Shown: positions 8,339 through 15,089 of the stretch, piece by piece
Numbering within the stretch: the stretch's first letter is position 1
Layout of the letters: every line of letters starts with the position of its first letter
Position numbers and translations under genes: made by a program
Assembly (NCBI RefSeq): GCF_000718555.1
Contig: NZ_JOAN01000003.1
Span: 186,001 to 250,000 of the forward strand
From: Micromonospora chokoriensis
Lineage (GTDB): Bacteria; Actinomycetota; Actinomycetes; Mycobacteriales; Micromonosporaceae
Length of the DNA: 64,000 nucleotides
Direction of reading: 5' to 3'
The notes under the pieces: generated by a model
What the model was told of the DNA's origin: nothing
What the model saw: the letters and a program-made list of their open reading frames with translations, nothing else
The model's database searches: none

Positions 8339-8758
8339 TCAGAGGCTGCCCTTCGGTGCCACCCATTCGGTGGGCTGGCCGGTGACAGCGCTGATCCGGT
8401 CATAGTCGGCGTCATAGTGCAGTACTGTCGCGCCGTTCTCCTCAGCGGTCGCCGCGATGATCAGATCGGGTAGCCGGAAGTTGCGGTGCTGACTGTCAGC
8501 CGCGAGGATGCGATGAACCGCTAGGGCGCGGTCCATGGCTGTTGTCGACACGTCCATCCAGCGATGCCCGCGCAGCGCCTGCCAGAGAATTTCGTACCCC
8601 TTCGGATGGGGTGCGTTGTTGAGGTATTCCAGGCTGGTCATGTGGCAGGCGGCCAGCCGCCCCTCGGTCAGCAATGTCTCGAAACGCCGCCGAACCGACG
8701 CGTGGCGGCCCTGTAGGACGTAGACCGAGGTGTCCGCGAGGTAAATCTGACCAGCCAT
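8339..8758 (-). CDS. vapC: PIN-domain ribonuclease toxin VapC
   Basis: A 139-residue PIN domain protein, the usual VapC length. It starts MAGQIYLADTSVYVLQGR, where the D in ADTS is the first catalytic acid. Glu in TSLEYLNN is the second and Asp in RLPDLIIAATAEENG the third, and HYDADYDRI supplies the last acid. These acidic residues hold Mg2+/Mn2+ for RNA cleavage in the family. Its ATG overlaps the last base of the stop codon of the upstream vapB (TGATG), so the pair is translationally coupled. The RNA target cannot be predicted. Confidence 0.85.
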   Translation of the reverse strand: MAGQIYLADTSVYVLQGRHASVRRRFETLLTEGRLAACHMTSLEYLNNAPHPKGYEILWQALRGHRWMDVSTTAMDRALAVHRILAADSQHRNFRLPDLIIAATAEENGATVLHYDADYDRISAVTGQPTEWVAPKGSL

Positions 8759-9012
8759 CAAGCTGCCTCGGTGTCGCGCGCCTGCTCGGCGAGCGAGTTC
8801 AGGTCGCGACCGCCGCCATAACGCCACGCATCGATAGAGCCGGCGAAGTCCATCTCCACCTGGTCGAACGCAGACACGATCTCGCGGGCCTGCCGACGTA
8901 CGGCGAACGCGTGGAGTGCGGCATTGATGGTGGCCACCTTGGTGTCGGTGCCAAGCACCTCCCTGGCGGCGTCCAGCCACTCGTCGTTCACGTCTACGGT
9001 GATGCGAGTCAT
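8758..9012 (-). CDS. vapB: Ribbon-helix-helix antitoxin VapB
   Basis: An 84-residue protein. The N-terminal MTRITVDVNDEWLDAAREVLGT is a classic ribbon-helix-helix strand and first helix. It is followed by TKVATINAALHAFAVRRQARE (second helix) and an acidic/aromatic C-terminal tail (FDQVEMDFAGSIDAWRYGG) of the kind that wraps around the PIN toxin. It would neutralise VapC and, as in other VapB proteins, bind the operon's own promoter. CACCAA repeats lie immediately upstream of its ATG. Confidence 0.85.
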   Translation of the reverse strand: MTRITVDVNDEWLDAAREVLGTDTKVATINAALHAFAVRRQAREIVSAFDQVEMDFAGSIDAWRYGGGRDLNSLAEQARDTEAA

Positions 9013-9024
9013 GGCGTGACAATA

Positions 9025-9073
9025 CACCAAGGTGGGAGCTATTAATGCACCAAAACTGAACCACGCTTGGTGC
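9025..9073 (-). promoter_or_regulatory. Putative VapB operator region
   Basis: Three copies of CACCAA lie within 50 nt upstream of vapB: 9025-9030, 9048-9053, and inverted at 9067-9072. GCACCAA (9047-9053) and TTGGTGC (9067-9073) form a 7-bp inverted repeat with a 13-nt spacer. CACCAAGGTG (9025-9034) is a small palindrome with arms CACC/GGTG. Read in the vapB direction, TTGGTGCATT and TTGGTGTATT are direct repeats. RHH antitoxins bind such repeated half-sites. The assignment is by position and repetition only. Confidence 0.5.
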
Positions 9074-9074
9074 G

Positions 9075-9269
9075 TCAGTGGGTGTTCAGGCGGTGCCGAC
9101 TGGAGCTGCCAACGGGCAGTTCGTTCAGCCCGGCCCACGACAGGGCTCCGCCGCCGACCGCCCGGGGGTTCCGGTAGCGCGGCTGGGGCGGATTGCCCCC
9201 GGCGGTCTCCGCCGCCCGCCAGAGTCGCTCGGGGTTCTGCTGGTAGTGGTCGTTCGGCTGAATCGGCAT
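9075..9269 (-). CDS. Possible small protein, unknown function
   Basis: A 64-codon frame, MPIQPNDHYQQNPERLWRAA..., ending just upstream of the vapBC operator. Codon use looks like a real gene of this genome (third positions mostly G/C, few rare codons), and this is the only candidate in the 9075-9430 stretch. Against it: a weak GGTAGG-like ribosome site, no recognised domain, and a Gly/Pro/Arg-rich C-terminus. It could be a gene remnant or a genuine small ORF. Confidence 0.3.
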   Translation of the reverse strand: MPIQPNDHYQQNPERLWRAAETAGGNPPQPRYRNPRAVGGGALSWAGLNELPVGSSSRHRLNTH

Positions 9270-9429
9270 GCGCCTACCGTCCCAAACAAAGGTGTCCAGG
9301 TATGGAAATACATATGACGGTCGATTCATGCACCTGGTTCCCGTCCGCCCGGCCCGGACGTATCGTCCGCCCGTCCCTGCTGTCCGGCGTACGGTGATCC
9401 ACGACGAGTCGGCTGACCGGGAGGTGCGC

Positions 9430-10092
9430 GTGCTCGACCGGCGACTTCACCTGCACCTGGCCACCTGGCTCGGCCAGTGGCCGGCCGGGCCGGGGTTGCA
9501 CGTGGTCGCCTCGCAGCGGCGGGCCGAGCCGGCCTGGGATGGCCGGCTACGCCCCGCGCTCGCCGTGGACACCGGGGAGAGCGCAGTGCTCTCCGTGGCG
9601 CCGGACCGGGTCGCGGCGATCCGCGCGTTGACGCGGCGTACGCCGACGCGGCTGCTCGCCGCGCTGCCGGAGACCGTCGGTCGGCCCGAATTCTGCGTGC
9701 ACGACGGCCCCTTCCGGTGGAGCCTGGCACCCGCGCCGCTGCCCGACGTGGGGGAGTGGACCGAGCCGACCGCCCCCGGGCTGCCGCCGTGGCTGCGACT
9801 CTTCGACCTTCCGGTGTTGGTGGTCCGCGACCCGGACGGCGCCTACCTGGCTGGCGCCGGGATCAAACGGCACGACGCGTACGGGCGCGAGTTGGCCGTC
9901 GGCACCGTGTCGGCCGCCCAGGGCCGCGGCCTCGCCCGTCGACTGGTGGCTCAGGCGGCACGGCGGGTCCTCGACGAGGGGGCGGTGCCCACCTACCTAC
10001 ACGAGCGGGACAATCACGCCTCGGCGCGGGTCGCCGAGGCGGCCGGTTTCCCGGACCGGGGCTGGCGCGCGTACGGGGTCTATCCGCGCTGA
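9430..10092 (+). CDS. GNAT family N-acetyltransferase
   Basis: A 220-residue protein with the acetyl-CoA binding half of a GNAT fold near the C-terminus. VLVVRDPDGAYLAGAGIKRHD supplies strands, then VGTVSAAQGRGLARRLVAQAARRVL carries the Q-G-R-G-L pyrophosphate loop, and YLHERDNHASARVAEAAGF is the N-xx-A-R-xx-E-xx-GF motif. GTG 9430 is chosen because GGGAGG at 9419-9424 is 5 nt upstream. An in-frame ATG at 9328 would add 34 residues of Arg/Pro-rich sequence without a ribosome site. The acceptor is unknown. A strong hairpin follows 17 bases downstream. Confidence 0.75.
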   Translation: MLDRRLHLHLATWLGQWPAGPGLHVVASQRRAEPAWDGRLRPALAVDTGESAVLSVAPDRVAAIRALTRRTPTRLLAALPETVGRPEFCVHDGPFRWSLAPAPLPDVGEWTEPTAPGLPPWLRLFDLPVLVVRDPDGAYLAGAGIKRHDAYGRELAVGTVSAAQGRGLARRLVAQAARRVLDEGAVPTYLHERDNHASARVAEAAGFPDRGWRAYGVYPR

Positions 10093-10109
10093 GCGGGGTC
10101 GCAATGGGC

Positions 10110-10145
10110 GCGGACCGTGGATCCCGGGCCGGATCCACGGTCCGC
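10110..10145 (+). terminator. Strong hairpin terminator
   Basis: Perfect 15-bp arms GCGGACCGTGGATCC / GGATCCACGGTCCGC with a 6-nt loop, 17 bases after the GNAT gene. The TetR gene ends at 10318 on the other strand, so the hairpin may stop both transcripts. The rest of the gap (10146-10317) shows nothing I can assign. Confidence 0.75.
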
Positions 10146-10317
10146 AACCTCCCCCCAGGCCCCCGGTTGCGGGTGTAGCGGCCTCGCCGTGAGCGAGCCG
10201 CTGCGTGTCGATCACGCTACGTATCGAACGGGCTCGGGGCAAGGCTGGAGCTGTCGGTTCGGAGTGTCGAAAACCAGACTTGACCTGCGGCTTCGTTGGC
10301 CGGGAACGTCGGCCGGG

Positions 10318-11016
10318 TCAGTGACGTAGCGTGCGGATCAGGTCGAGGACCTGTCGGGTCACGGGGCGAAGGACCCGTAGTCGGGACAGCGCCACGAGCC
10401 GGTCGATCAATGGCACGACCCCGTCGATCAACTGGCGGGTCTTGACCTGTCCCGGCGATCGGTCGTGCACCCAGTAGAGGATCACGCCCATGTACGCGAG
10501 CCAGAGCAGCTCGGGTAGCTGCTGGCGTAGCTCGGCGTCGACCTTGGCGGTCGAGCCCGTCAGCACCTCGGCGAAGAGTTCGATGGACGCCTCGCGGGGG
10601 CCGGAGGACTCAGCGGAGAAGGGGCTCAGCGGGGAGGTGGGCTCGGCCGCCGTCTTGAAGAAGGTCGCCGCGAACTCGTGCGAGGGCGTCACCACGTCGA
10701 CCCCCGCGTGCAGCACTCCGGCCAGCCGGGCGCCGAACGACTCCTCCCGGTCCAGCACGGGCTGCGCGGCGGCCCGGTGCTCGACCTGGGACTGAGCGTA
10801 GAACTCCTGGATCAGGTGGTCCTTGGAGCCGAAGTAGTAGTAGGCGTTGCCGACCGCCACGCCGGCCTCCTGCGCGATCGCCCGCATGGTGGTCTGGGCG
10901 TAACCGCGCTCGCGGAACAGCCGCATCGCGGTGTCCCGGATCAGCTGCCGGGTCTGCTCGCCTCGGGCGGTGGCGGGATCACCCGCAGTGGTCGTCGGGG
11001 CAGGCTGCTCGGTCAT
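10318..11016 (-). CDS. TetR family transcriptional regulator
   Basis: A 232-residue regulator. After about 18 flexible residues the TetR DNA-binding domain runs QTRQLIRDTAMRLFRERGYAQTTMRAIAQEAGVAVGNAYYYFGSKDHLIQEFY (about 22-75), with the usual recognition helix VAVGNAYYYF. The C-terminal domain is all-helical and ends LRVLRPVTRQVLDLIRTLRH. It is the third gene of a tightly packed operon and overlaps the DCC gene by 38 bases. Two mirror-image TTGAAC..GTTCAA operators bracket the operon promoter, so it probably represses its own operon. The ligand is unknown. Confidence 0.85.
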   Translation of the reverse strand: MTEQPAPTTTAGDPATARGEQTRQLIRDTAMRLFRERGYAQTTMRAIAQEAGVAVGNAYYYFGSKDHLIQEFYAQSQVEHRAAAQPVLDREESFGARLAGVLHAGVDVVTPSHEFAATFFKTAAEPTSPLSPFSAESSGPREASIELFAEVLTGSTAKVDAELRQQLPELLWLAYMGVILYWVHDRSPGQVKTRQLIDGVVPLIDRLVALSRLRVLRPVTRQVLDLIRTLRH

Positions 11017-11473
11017 CGGGGTCACCGTATCCCGCCAGGTCGTCGGTCGGCTCGGCCGATGGGTCGCGGACCCGCTCCCGCACCGCCGAGGCGGCGGCCA
11101 CCACCTGTCGGGCGAGGGGCAGCAGGTGCGGTCGGGCCAGCCGCTCGGCCATGGACCGATGGTCGGCCAACGCCCAGAGGCAGGCGAACCAGGCGCCGTC
11201 ACCCGCGTACACCTCGCCGCTGTCGGCGATCACGGTGAGGTCGCGCAGTGTCGCGTCGTGGTTCAGGGCGGGGAAGCGCCGCCGGGCCTCGGCGGAGCCG
11301 GCGGGCACGAACTCCAGGGGTACGAGTTGGGCGCGGGACGCCAACCACCGGCGGGCGGCACGGCAGAGCGGGCAGGCCGCGTCGAACAGCACGGTGAACC
11401 CCCGGATCCCACCGCCCCCGAGCACGGTGGGACCCGGGAGCCGGCCGACGCCGTCGGCCGGTGGCACGGTCAT
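10979..11473 (-). CDS. DCC family thiol-disulfide oxidoreductase-like protein (DUF393)
   Basis: A 164-residue protein. The core (residues about 20-125) starts with FTVLFDAACPLCRAARRWLASR, the D-x-x-C-P-L-C signature of the DCC family, followed by LEFVPAGSAEARRRFPAL and the Gly-Asp-Gly-Ala stretch YAGDGAWFACLWAL. Family members are predicted thioredoxin-fold redox proteins. The last 40 residues are acidic and low in complexity. It starts 4 bases inside the membrane gene (ATGA overlap at 11470-11473) and overlaps tetR, so all three are co-translated. Confidence 0.8.
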   Translation of the reverse strand: MTVPPADGVGRLPGPTVLGGGGIRGFTVLFDAACPLCRAARRWLASRAQLVPLEFVPAGSAEARRRFPALNHDATLRDLTVIADSGEVYAGDGAWFACLWALADHRSMAERLARPHLLPLARQVVAAASAVRERVRDPSAEPTDDLAGYGDPDDRAACPDDHCG

Positions 11474-12012
11474 CGGGTCGGTGGGTTGTTCGTCGGGCCG
11501 GCACCCGGCTGCGGACCAGCCGGGTGCGGGCCAGCCGGGTGCGGGCCAGCCGGGTGCGGGCCAGCCGAGTGCGCGCCGACCGGGTGCGCGCCGACCGGCT
11601 GTGATCCGGGTGGGGTGGGCTGCATGGGGAGTCGGCCGATCGGGGTGATCGGAGGGTGGGTGGCGAGCTGACGGAGTCGGTTTCGGCGGTAGCGGCCCAG
11701 TGCGAAGACGTTGAAGAAGTGCAGCGCGCCGAGCACGAGGAGCACGAGGCCGATCTTGAGGGACAGCTCCTCCATGGCCTGGCTTGTCGAAGTCACCGGG
11801 TCGGGGTGCTTCATCGCCACCGTGACGTAGCCGAGGTTGAGCAGATAGAAGCCGACCACCAGGAGGCTGTTGACTGCTCGGGCGAGTCGTTCCTCGGCGA
11901 ACACCTCCTCCAGGAAGACCTGCCCGTTGCGGGACAGTGCCCGAGCCACCCAGATGGTCAGGCCGACGCTGACCGCGAGGTAGATCACGTACATCCAGAC
12001 CTTGATGTCCAT
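11470..12012 (-). CDS. Small membrane protein with Pro/His/Gly pentapeptide repeat tail
   Basis: A 180-residue protein, first gene of the TetR operon. Three transmembrane helices are visible: VWMYVIYLAVSVGLTIWVAR, SLLVVGFYLLNLGYVTVAM and IGLVLLVLGALHFFNVFAL, the last followed by a positive-inside YRRNRLR. The tail after residue about 125 is a pentapeptide series (GAHPV, GAHSA, GPHPA three times) coded by a 15-bp tandem repeat. ATG 12012 is preferred (AAGGG about 8 nt upstream). A TTG at 12039 would add nine residues but lies inside the operator. No named family is recognised. The link to a DCC redox protein suggests membrane redox or stress, which is inference. Confidence 0.7.
   Translation of the reverse strand: MDIKVWMYVIYLAVSVGLTIWVARALSRNGQVFLEEVFAEERLARAVNSLLVVGFYLLNLGYVTVAMKHPDPVTSTSQAMEELSLKIGLVLLVLGALHFFNVFALGRYRRNRLRQLATHPPITPIGRLPMQPTPPGSQPVGAHPVGAHSAGPHPAGPHPAGPHPAGPQPGAGPTNNPPTR
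11506..11595. repeat. 15-bp tandem repeat inside the membrane protein gene
   Basis: Six head-to-tail 15-bp units. Three (11521-11565) are identical, CGGGTGCGGGCCAGC. The two after (11566-11595) differ at a few positions, and the unit before (11506-11520) differs at two. They encode the pentapeptide tail G-P-H-P-A. Because the unit is in frame, copy number can change without breaking the gene. Confidence 0.85.
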
Positions 12013-12021
12013 GTGGACGCC

Positions 12022-12086
12022 CTTCTTGAACGTGTTCAACTACCGACGCCATGAGCCTAGGGCGAGTGTTGAACATGTTCAAGAAG
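12022..12086 (-). promoter_or_regulatory. Promoter with twin TetR-type operators
   Basis: Operator 1 (12022-12040) contains TTGAACGTGTTCAA (12026-12039) and operator 2 (12068-12086) contains TTGAACATGTTCAA (12069-12082). Each is a 14-bp palindrome, and the flanks CTTC/GAAG make the 19-bp sites mirror images of each other with one mismatch. On the minus strand TTGAAC (12082-12077) and TAGGCT (12059-12054) are 17 nt apart. The -35 box therefore lies in operator 2, and operator 1 sits just past the start of transcription and next to the ATG at 12012. Confidence 0.75.
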
Positions 12087-12127
12087 CGGCGGCTGGTGAC
12101 TGTGGACACTGTCGGGCAGCGCCGAGG

Positions 12128-12166
12128 GCGCCATCCGGTCGAGTCTGGAGCCCGACCGGATGGCGC
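12128..12166 (-). terminator. Hairpin terminator of the GH3 gene
   Basis: Perfect 14-bp arms GCGCCATCCGGTCG / CGACCGGATGGCGC with an 11-nt loop, 7 bases beyond the stop codon of the reverse-strand GH3 gene. Confidence 0.7.
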
Positions 12167-12173
12167 TGGGTCT

Positions 12174-13628
12174 TCAGCGGGCCAGGCCGAGCGCCTCGGC
12201 CGCCGCGCGACCGTTGGCGTGGCTCGCGCCGTACGTGGTCACGAAGGCGCGTACGCCCGCCGGTCGCCACTGTGCCGGCCAGCCCATCTCCACCACGGTC
12301 ACCGGGTGCTGGGCGGCCAGGTCGGCGATCAGCTCCGGGCCGCCGGGTAGCCGGTGCAGGTGGCGTCCGACCAGCACGATGGGACGGTCGCCGGCCAGCC
12401 CGCGCAGGGTGGCCGGGTCGGTCTCGGTGGCGATCACCCGCAGCTCCGGCACCCCGTCCAGGTGTGGGCCGAGGCCCCACGGCACTCGCCCCTCGGCGAT
12501 CGTCGACTCGGTGTGCAGCTGCACCACAAGTGGCTGGTCCAGGCCGGTGAGCAGGCCCTCCACCCGGACCGCTCGGCGCGCTGCCGCGTACCCCAGCTCG
12601 GTGTCCTCGATGGCGGGCGACCCGCCGGCAGCCTGGGTCCAGGCGGCGAGGTCGGCGGCGCGGCCAGTGGCCTCCTCGACCCGCGCTCGGCTGAGCCGGC
12701 CATCGGTGAGCGCGTCGACGATCTCGGCGGCCACCCGCTCGACCAACTCGGCGTCGACCTTCGCGCCGATGCAGAGCAGGTCGGCGCCCGCGCTCAGGGC
12801 CCGGACCGCAGCCGGCCCCACCCCGCCGGCAGCCACCGCGGCGCCCTTCATCTCCAGCGCGTCGGTGATGACGGTGCCGGTGAAGCCGTACTCGGCGCGC
12901 AGCAGGTCGACCAGGACGGCCCGGCTGAAGGTGGCCGGGTCGGCGCCGGTGAGCGCCGGCACCCGGATGTGCGCGGTCATCACGGCGCGCGCGCCGGCGG
13001 CGACGACGGCCGCGAACGGCGGCAGGTCCCGCTGGCGGAGCAGGCCCAGCGAGGCGTCCACGGTGGGCAGCTCGTGGTGGGAGTCGGCGATGGTGGCGCC
13101 GTGCCCGGGGAAGTGCTTCGCGCAGGCGGCCACGCCGGCGGCCTGCAACCCGGTCACGGCGGCGGCCGAGTGGGCGGCCACCCGCACCGGGTCCGCGCCG
13201 AACGACCGGGTGCCGATCACCGGGTTGTCGTCGGCGGTGTTGACGTCGACAGTGGGGGCGAGGTTGACGTTGATGCCGAGCGCGGCCAGGTCGGCGCCGA
13301 TCGACTGGTAGACCCGTCGGGTGAGCGCCACGTCGCCGATGGCGCCGAGGGCGGCGTTTCCGGGGTACGGGCTGCCGGTGGCGTGCGCCAGCCGGGTCAC
13401 GTCGCCACCCTCCTCGTCGATGGCGATCAGCACGTCCGGCCGGCCGGCGCGCAGCGCGGCGGTGCTCGCCGCCACCTGCGCGGGGTTGTGCACGTTGGTG
13501 CCGAACAGGGTGTGCCCGGCCAGCCCGTCGGCGAGCAGGTCGACCGCCCAGTCCGGCGGGACCGGTCCCGGGTACGCGGCGAGCAGCGTGCCCAGCGCCA
13601 GCCGGCGCAGTCCTGGATCCAACCCCAC
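12174..13628 (-). CDS. Glycoside hydrolase family 3 protein (beta-N-acetylglucosaminidase, NagZ-like)
   Basis: A 484-residue protein. The GH3 TIM barrel occupies about 1-330: LIAIDEEGGDVTRL, the NagZ hallmark CAKHFPGHGATIADSHHELP (Lys-His and the His/Asp acid-base loop), AVMTAHIRVPAL, and the nucleophile Asp in TVITDALEMKGA. A C-terminal alpha/beta domain follows (about 350-484). There is no signal peptide, so it likely acts in the cytoplasm on imported GlcNAc-containing muropeptides or chitin fragments. GTG 13628 has a GGGGGAAG site 7 nt upstream. It is divergent from a ROK regulator and probably controlled by it. Confidence 0.85.
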   Translation of the reverse strand: MGLDPGLRRLALGTLLAAYPGPVPPDWAVDLLADGLAGHTLFGTNVHNPAQVAASTAALRAGRPDVLIAIDEEGGDVTRLAHATGSPYPGNAALGAIGDVALTRRVYQSIGADLAALGINVNLAPTVDVNTADDNPVIGTRSFGADPVRVAAHSAAAVTGLQAAGVAACAKHFPGHGATIADSHHELPTVDASLGLLRQRDLPPFAAVVAAGARAVMTAHIRVPALTGADPATFSRAVLVDLLRAEYGFTGTVITDALEMKGAAVAAGGVGPAAVRALSAGADLLCIGAKVDAELVERVAAEIVDALTDGRLSRARVEEATGRAADLAAWTQAAGGSPAIEDTELGYAAARRAVRVEGLLTGLDQPLVVQLHTESTIAEGRVPWGLGPHLDGVPELRVIATETDPATLRGLAGDRPIVLVGRHLHRLPGGPELIADLAAQHPVTVVEMGWPAQWRPAGVRAFVTTYGASHANGRAAAEALGLAR

Positions 13629-13764
13629 GTGATCTTCCCCCTTCGGTGCTCCCGCGGGTACGAAAAGTCGTACCGGTGGTGGTCTTGGCCCTGCCGATCG
13701 GCCGAGCGTCCCACCGCCGGGTGGCCGTTACGCTACGGCTACCCGTTCGCAGGTCGTTTTATGG

Positions 13765-13781
13765 TTAGCAAAGTTTACTAA
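13765..13781. promoter_or_regulatory. ROK-type operator palindrome
   Basis: TTAGCAAAGTTTACTAA is an 8+1+8 palindrome with one mismatch, sitting in an AT-rich island 17 bases before the ROK gene start and inside the 169-bp divergent region shared with the GH3 gene. TTAGTAAA/TTTACTAA half-sites are typical of actinobacterial ROK repressors of sugar genes. Confidence 0.65.
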
Positions 13782-13797
13782 AAATAGAGGACGTGTC

Positions 13798-14973
13798 ATG
13801 AGTGCGACCCGGCTGCCCGGCACCCCCCGCCTGTTGCGGGCGCTCAACGACCGTGCCGCGCTGGAACTGCTCCTCGAACGTGGCCCGCTGACCCGGGCTC
13901 GACTCGGCGAGCTGACCGGGCTGTCGAAGGTCACCGCCTCGCAACTGGTCGAGCGGTTGGAGGAGCGTGGCCTGGTCACGCGGGTCGGCGAGCAGGCCGG
14001 CGGGCGGGGGCCGAACGCCCAGCTCTACGCCGTCCGTCCGGGCAGCGCGCACGTGGTCGGCGTGGACGTCGGGCCGGATCGGGTGGTGGCCGCGTGCGCC
14101 GACATCACCGGTGCGGTGATCGGCCGGGTGGAGCAGTCGACCCGGGACACCGACGACCCGGTGGGCGTGGTGCACAACGCCGTCGTGCAGGCGGCGAGCA
14201 GCGCCCAGGCGCAGCTCAGCAGCGTACGACGGATCGTGCTCGGCACGCCGGGCCTGGTCGATCCCGGCACCGGCGACATCACCTTCGCCTTCAACCTGCC
14301 GCGCTGGCACAGTGGTCTGCTCGCCGCGCTCCGGGACGACCTGCACACGCCGGTGGTCTTCGAGAACGACGTCAACCTGGCCGCGGTGGCGGAGGCGCAG
14401 TCCGGCGCCGCCCAGGGGCTGGGGGATTTCGTGCTGGTCTGGGTGGGTGCCGGTGTCGGCCTGGCGATCATGCTGGGCGGGCGGCTGCACCACGGCAGCA
14501 GCGGTGCGGCCGGCGAGATCGGCTACCTGCCGGTGCCCGGTGCGCCCATTCCGCGCGACGTGTCCCGTCGCGCCAAGCCGGCCTTCCAGCAGCTGATCGG
14601 CGCGGACTCGGTGCGCGCGGTGGCCCGTGAGCACGGCTACCCCGACGCCGACGCCGCCGAGGCGGTCCGCGCGGCTGTGGCGGCCGGTGCCGACGGTGGC
14701 CCGATGCTCGACGAGTTGGCCAGTCGGCTCGCGCTCGGTGTGGCCAGCACCTGCGTGGTGCTGGACCCGCCGTTGGTCGTGCTGGCCGGCGAGGTGGGTC
14801 AGGCCGGTGGCGCCGCGCTCGCCGACCGGGTGCAGCAGGAGGTCGCGGCGATCACTCTGGTGCAACCTCGGGTGGTGCCGACCGGGCTGACCGAGGAGCC
14901 GATCCTGCACGGCGCGCTGCGCACCGCCCTCGACGCGGTGCGCGACGAGGTGTTCGGCTCCACCGTCGGCTGA
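13798..14973 (+). CDS. ROK family transcriptional regulator
   Basis: A 391-residue repressor. The N-terminal winged HTH (about 10-75) is LLLERGPLTRARLGELTGLSKVTASQLVERLEERGLVTR. The sugar-kinase-like ROK domain follows: VVGVDVGPDRVVAACADITG, GTPGLVDPGTGDITFAFNLPRW, VVFENDVNLAAVAE, and GAGVGLAIMLGGRLHHGSSGAAGEIGYLP. The usual Cys-rich zinc motif of ROK kinases is absent. It is divergent from a NagZ-like GH3 gene with a ROK-type palindrome between, so it most likely senses an amino sugar and controls both genes, much like NagC. Confidence 0.85.
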   Translation: MSATRLPGTPRLLRALNDRAALELLLERGPLTRARLGELTGLSKVTASQLVERLEERGLVTRVGEQAGGRGPNAQLYAVRPGSAHVVGVDVGPDRVVAACADITGAVIGRVEQSTRDTDDPVGVVHNAVVQAASSAQAQLSSVRRIVLGTPGLVDPGTGDITFAFNLPRWHSGLLAALRDDLHTPVVFENDVNLAAVAEAQSGAAQGLGDFVLVWVGAGVGLAIMLGGRLHHGSSGAAGEIGYLPVPGAPIPRDVSRRAKPAFQQLIGADSVRAVAREHGYPDADAAEAVRAAVAAGADGGPMLDELASRLALGVASTCVVLDPPLVVLAGEVGQAGGAALADRVQQEVAAITLVQPRVVPTGLTEEPILHGALRTALDAVRDEVFGSTVG

Positions 14974-15044
14974 GCCCGCTGCGGCGGTCATGTGAAGGAA
15001 TATTTCATCGGACGTCCGCAGGTTGCAAGCTCTTGCCACTTGCC

Positions 15045-15084
15045 GGTCCGTCGGGCCACCCGGAAACGGGCGACCCGACGGACC
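15045..15084. terminator. Bidirectional hairpin between convergent genes
   Basis: Perfect 11-bp arms GGTCCGTCGGG / CCCGACGGACC, with partial pairing continuing inward (CCCG/CGGG). It lies between the ROK gene (ends 14973, plus strand) and the ABC permease (ends 15090, minus strand). Confidence 0.7.
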
Positions 15085-15089
15085 GCGAC

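Noticed and set aside
10146..10317. Possible small RNA or short ORF in the gap between the GNAT terminator and tetR
   Set aside because: The frames there are Arg/Gly/Pro-rich with no ribosome site, and I see no strong structure beyond the terminator at 10110-10145.
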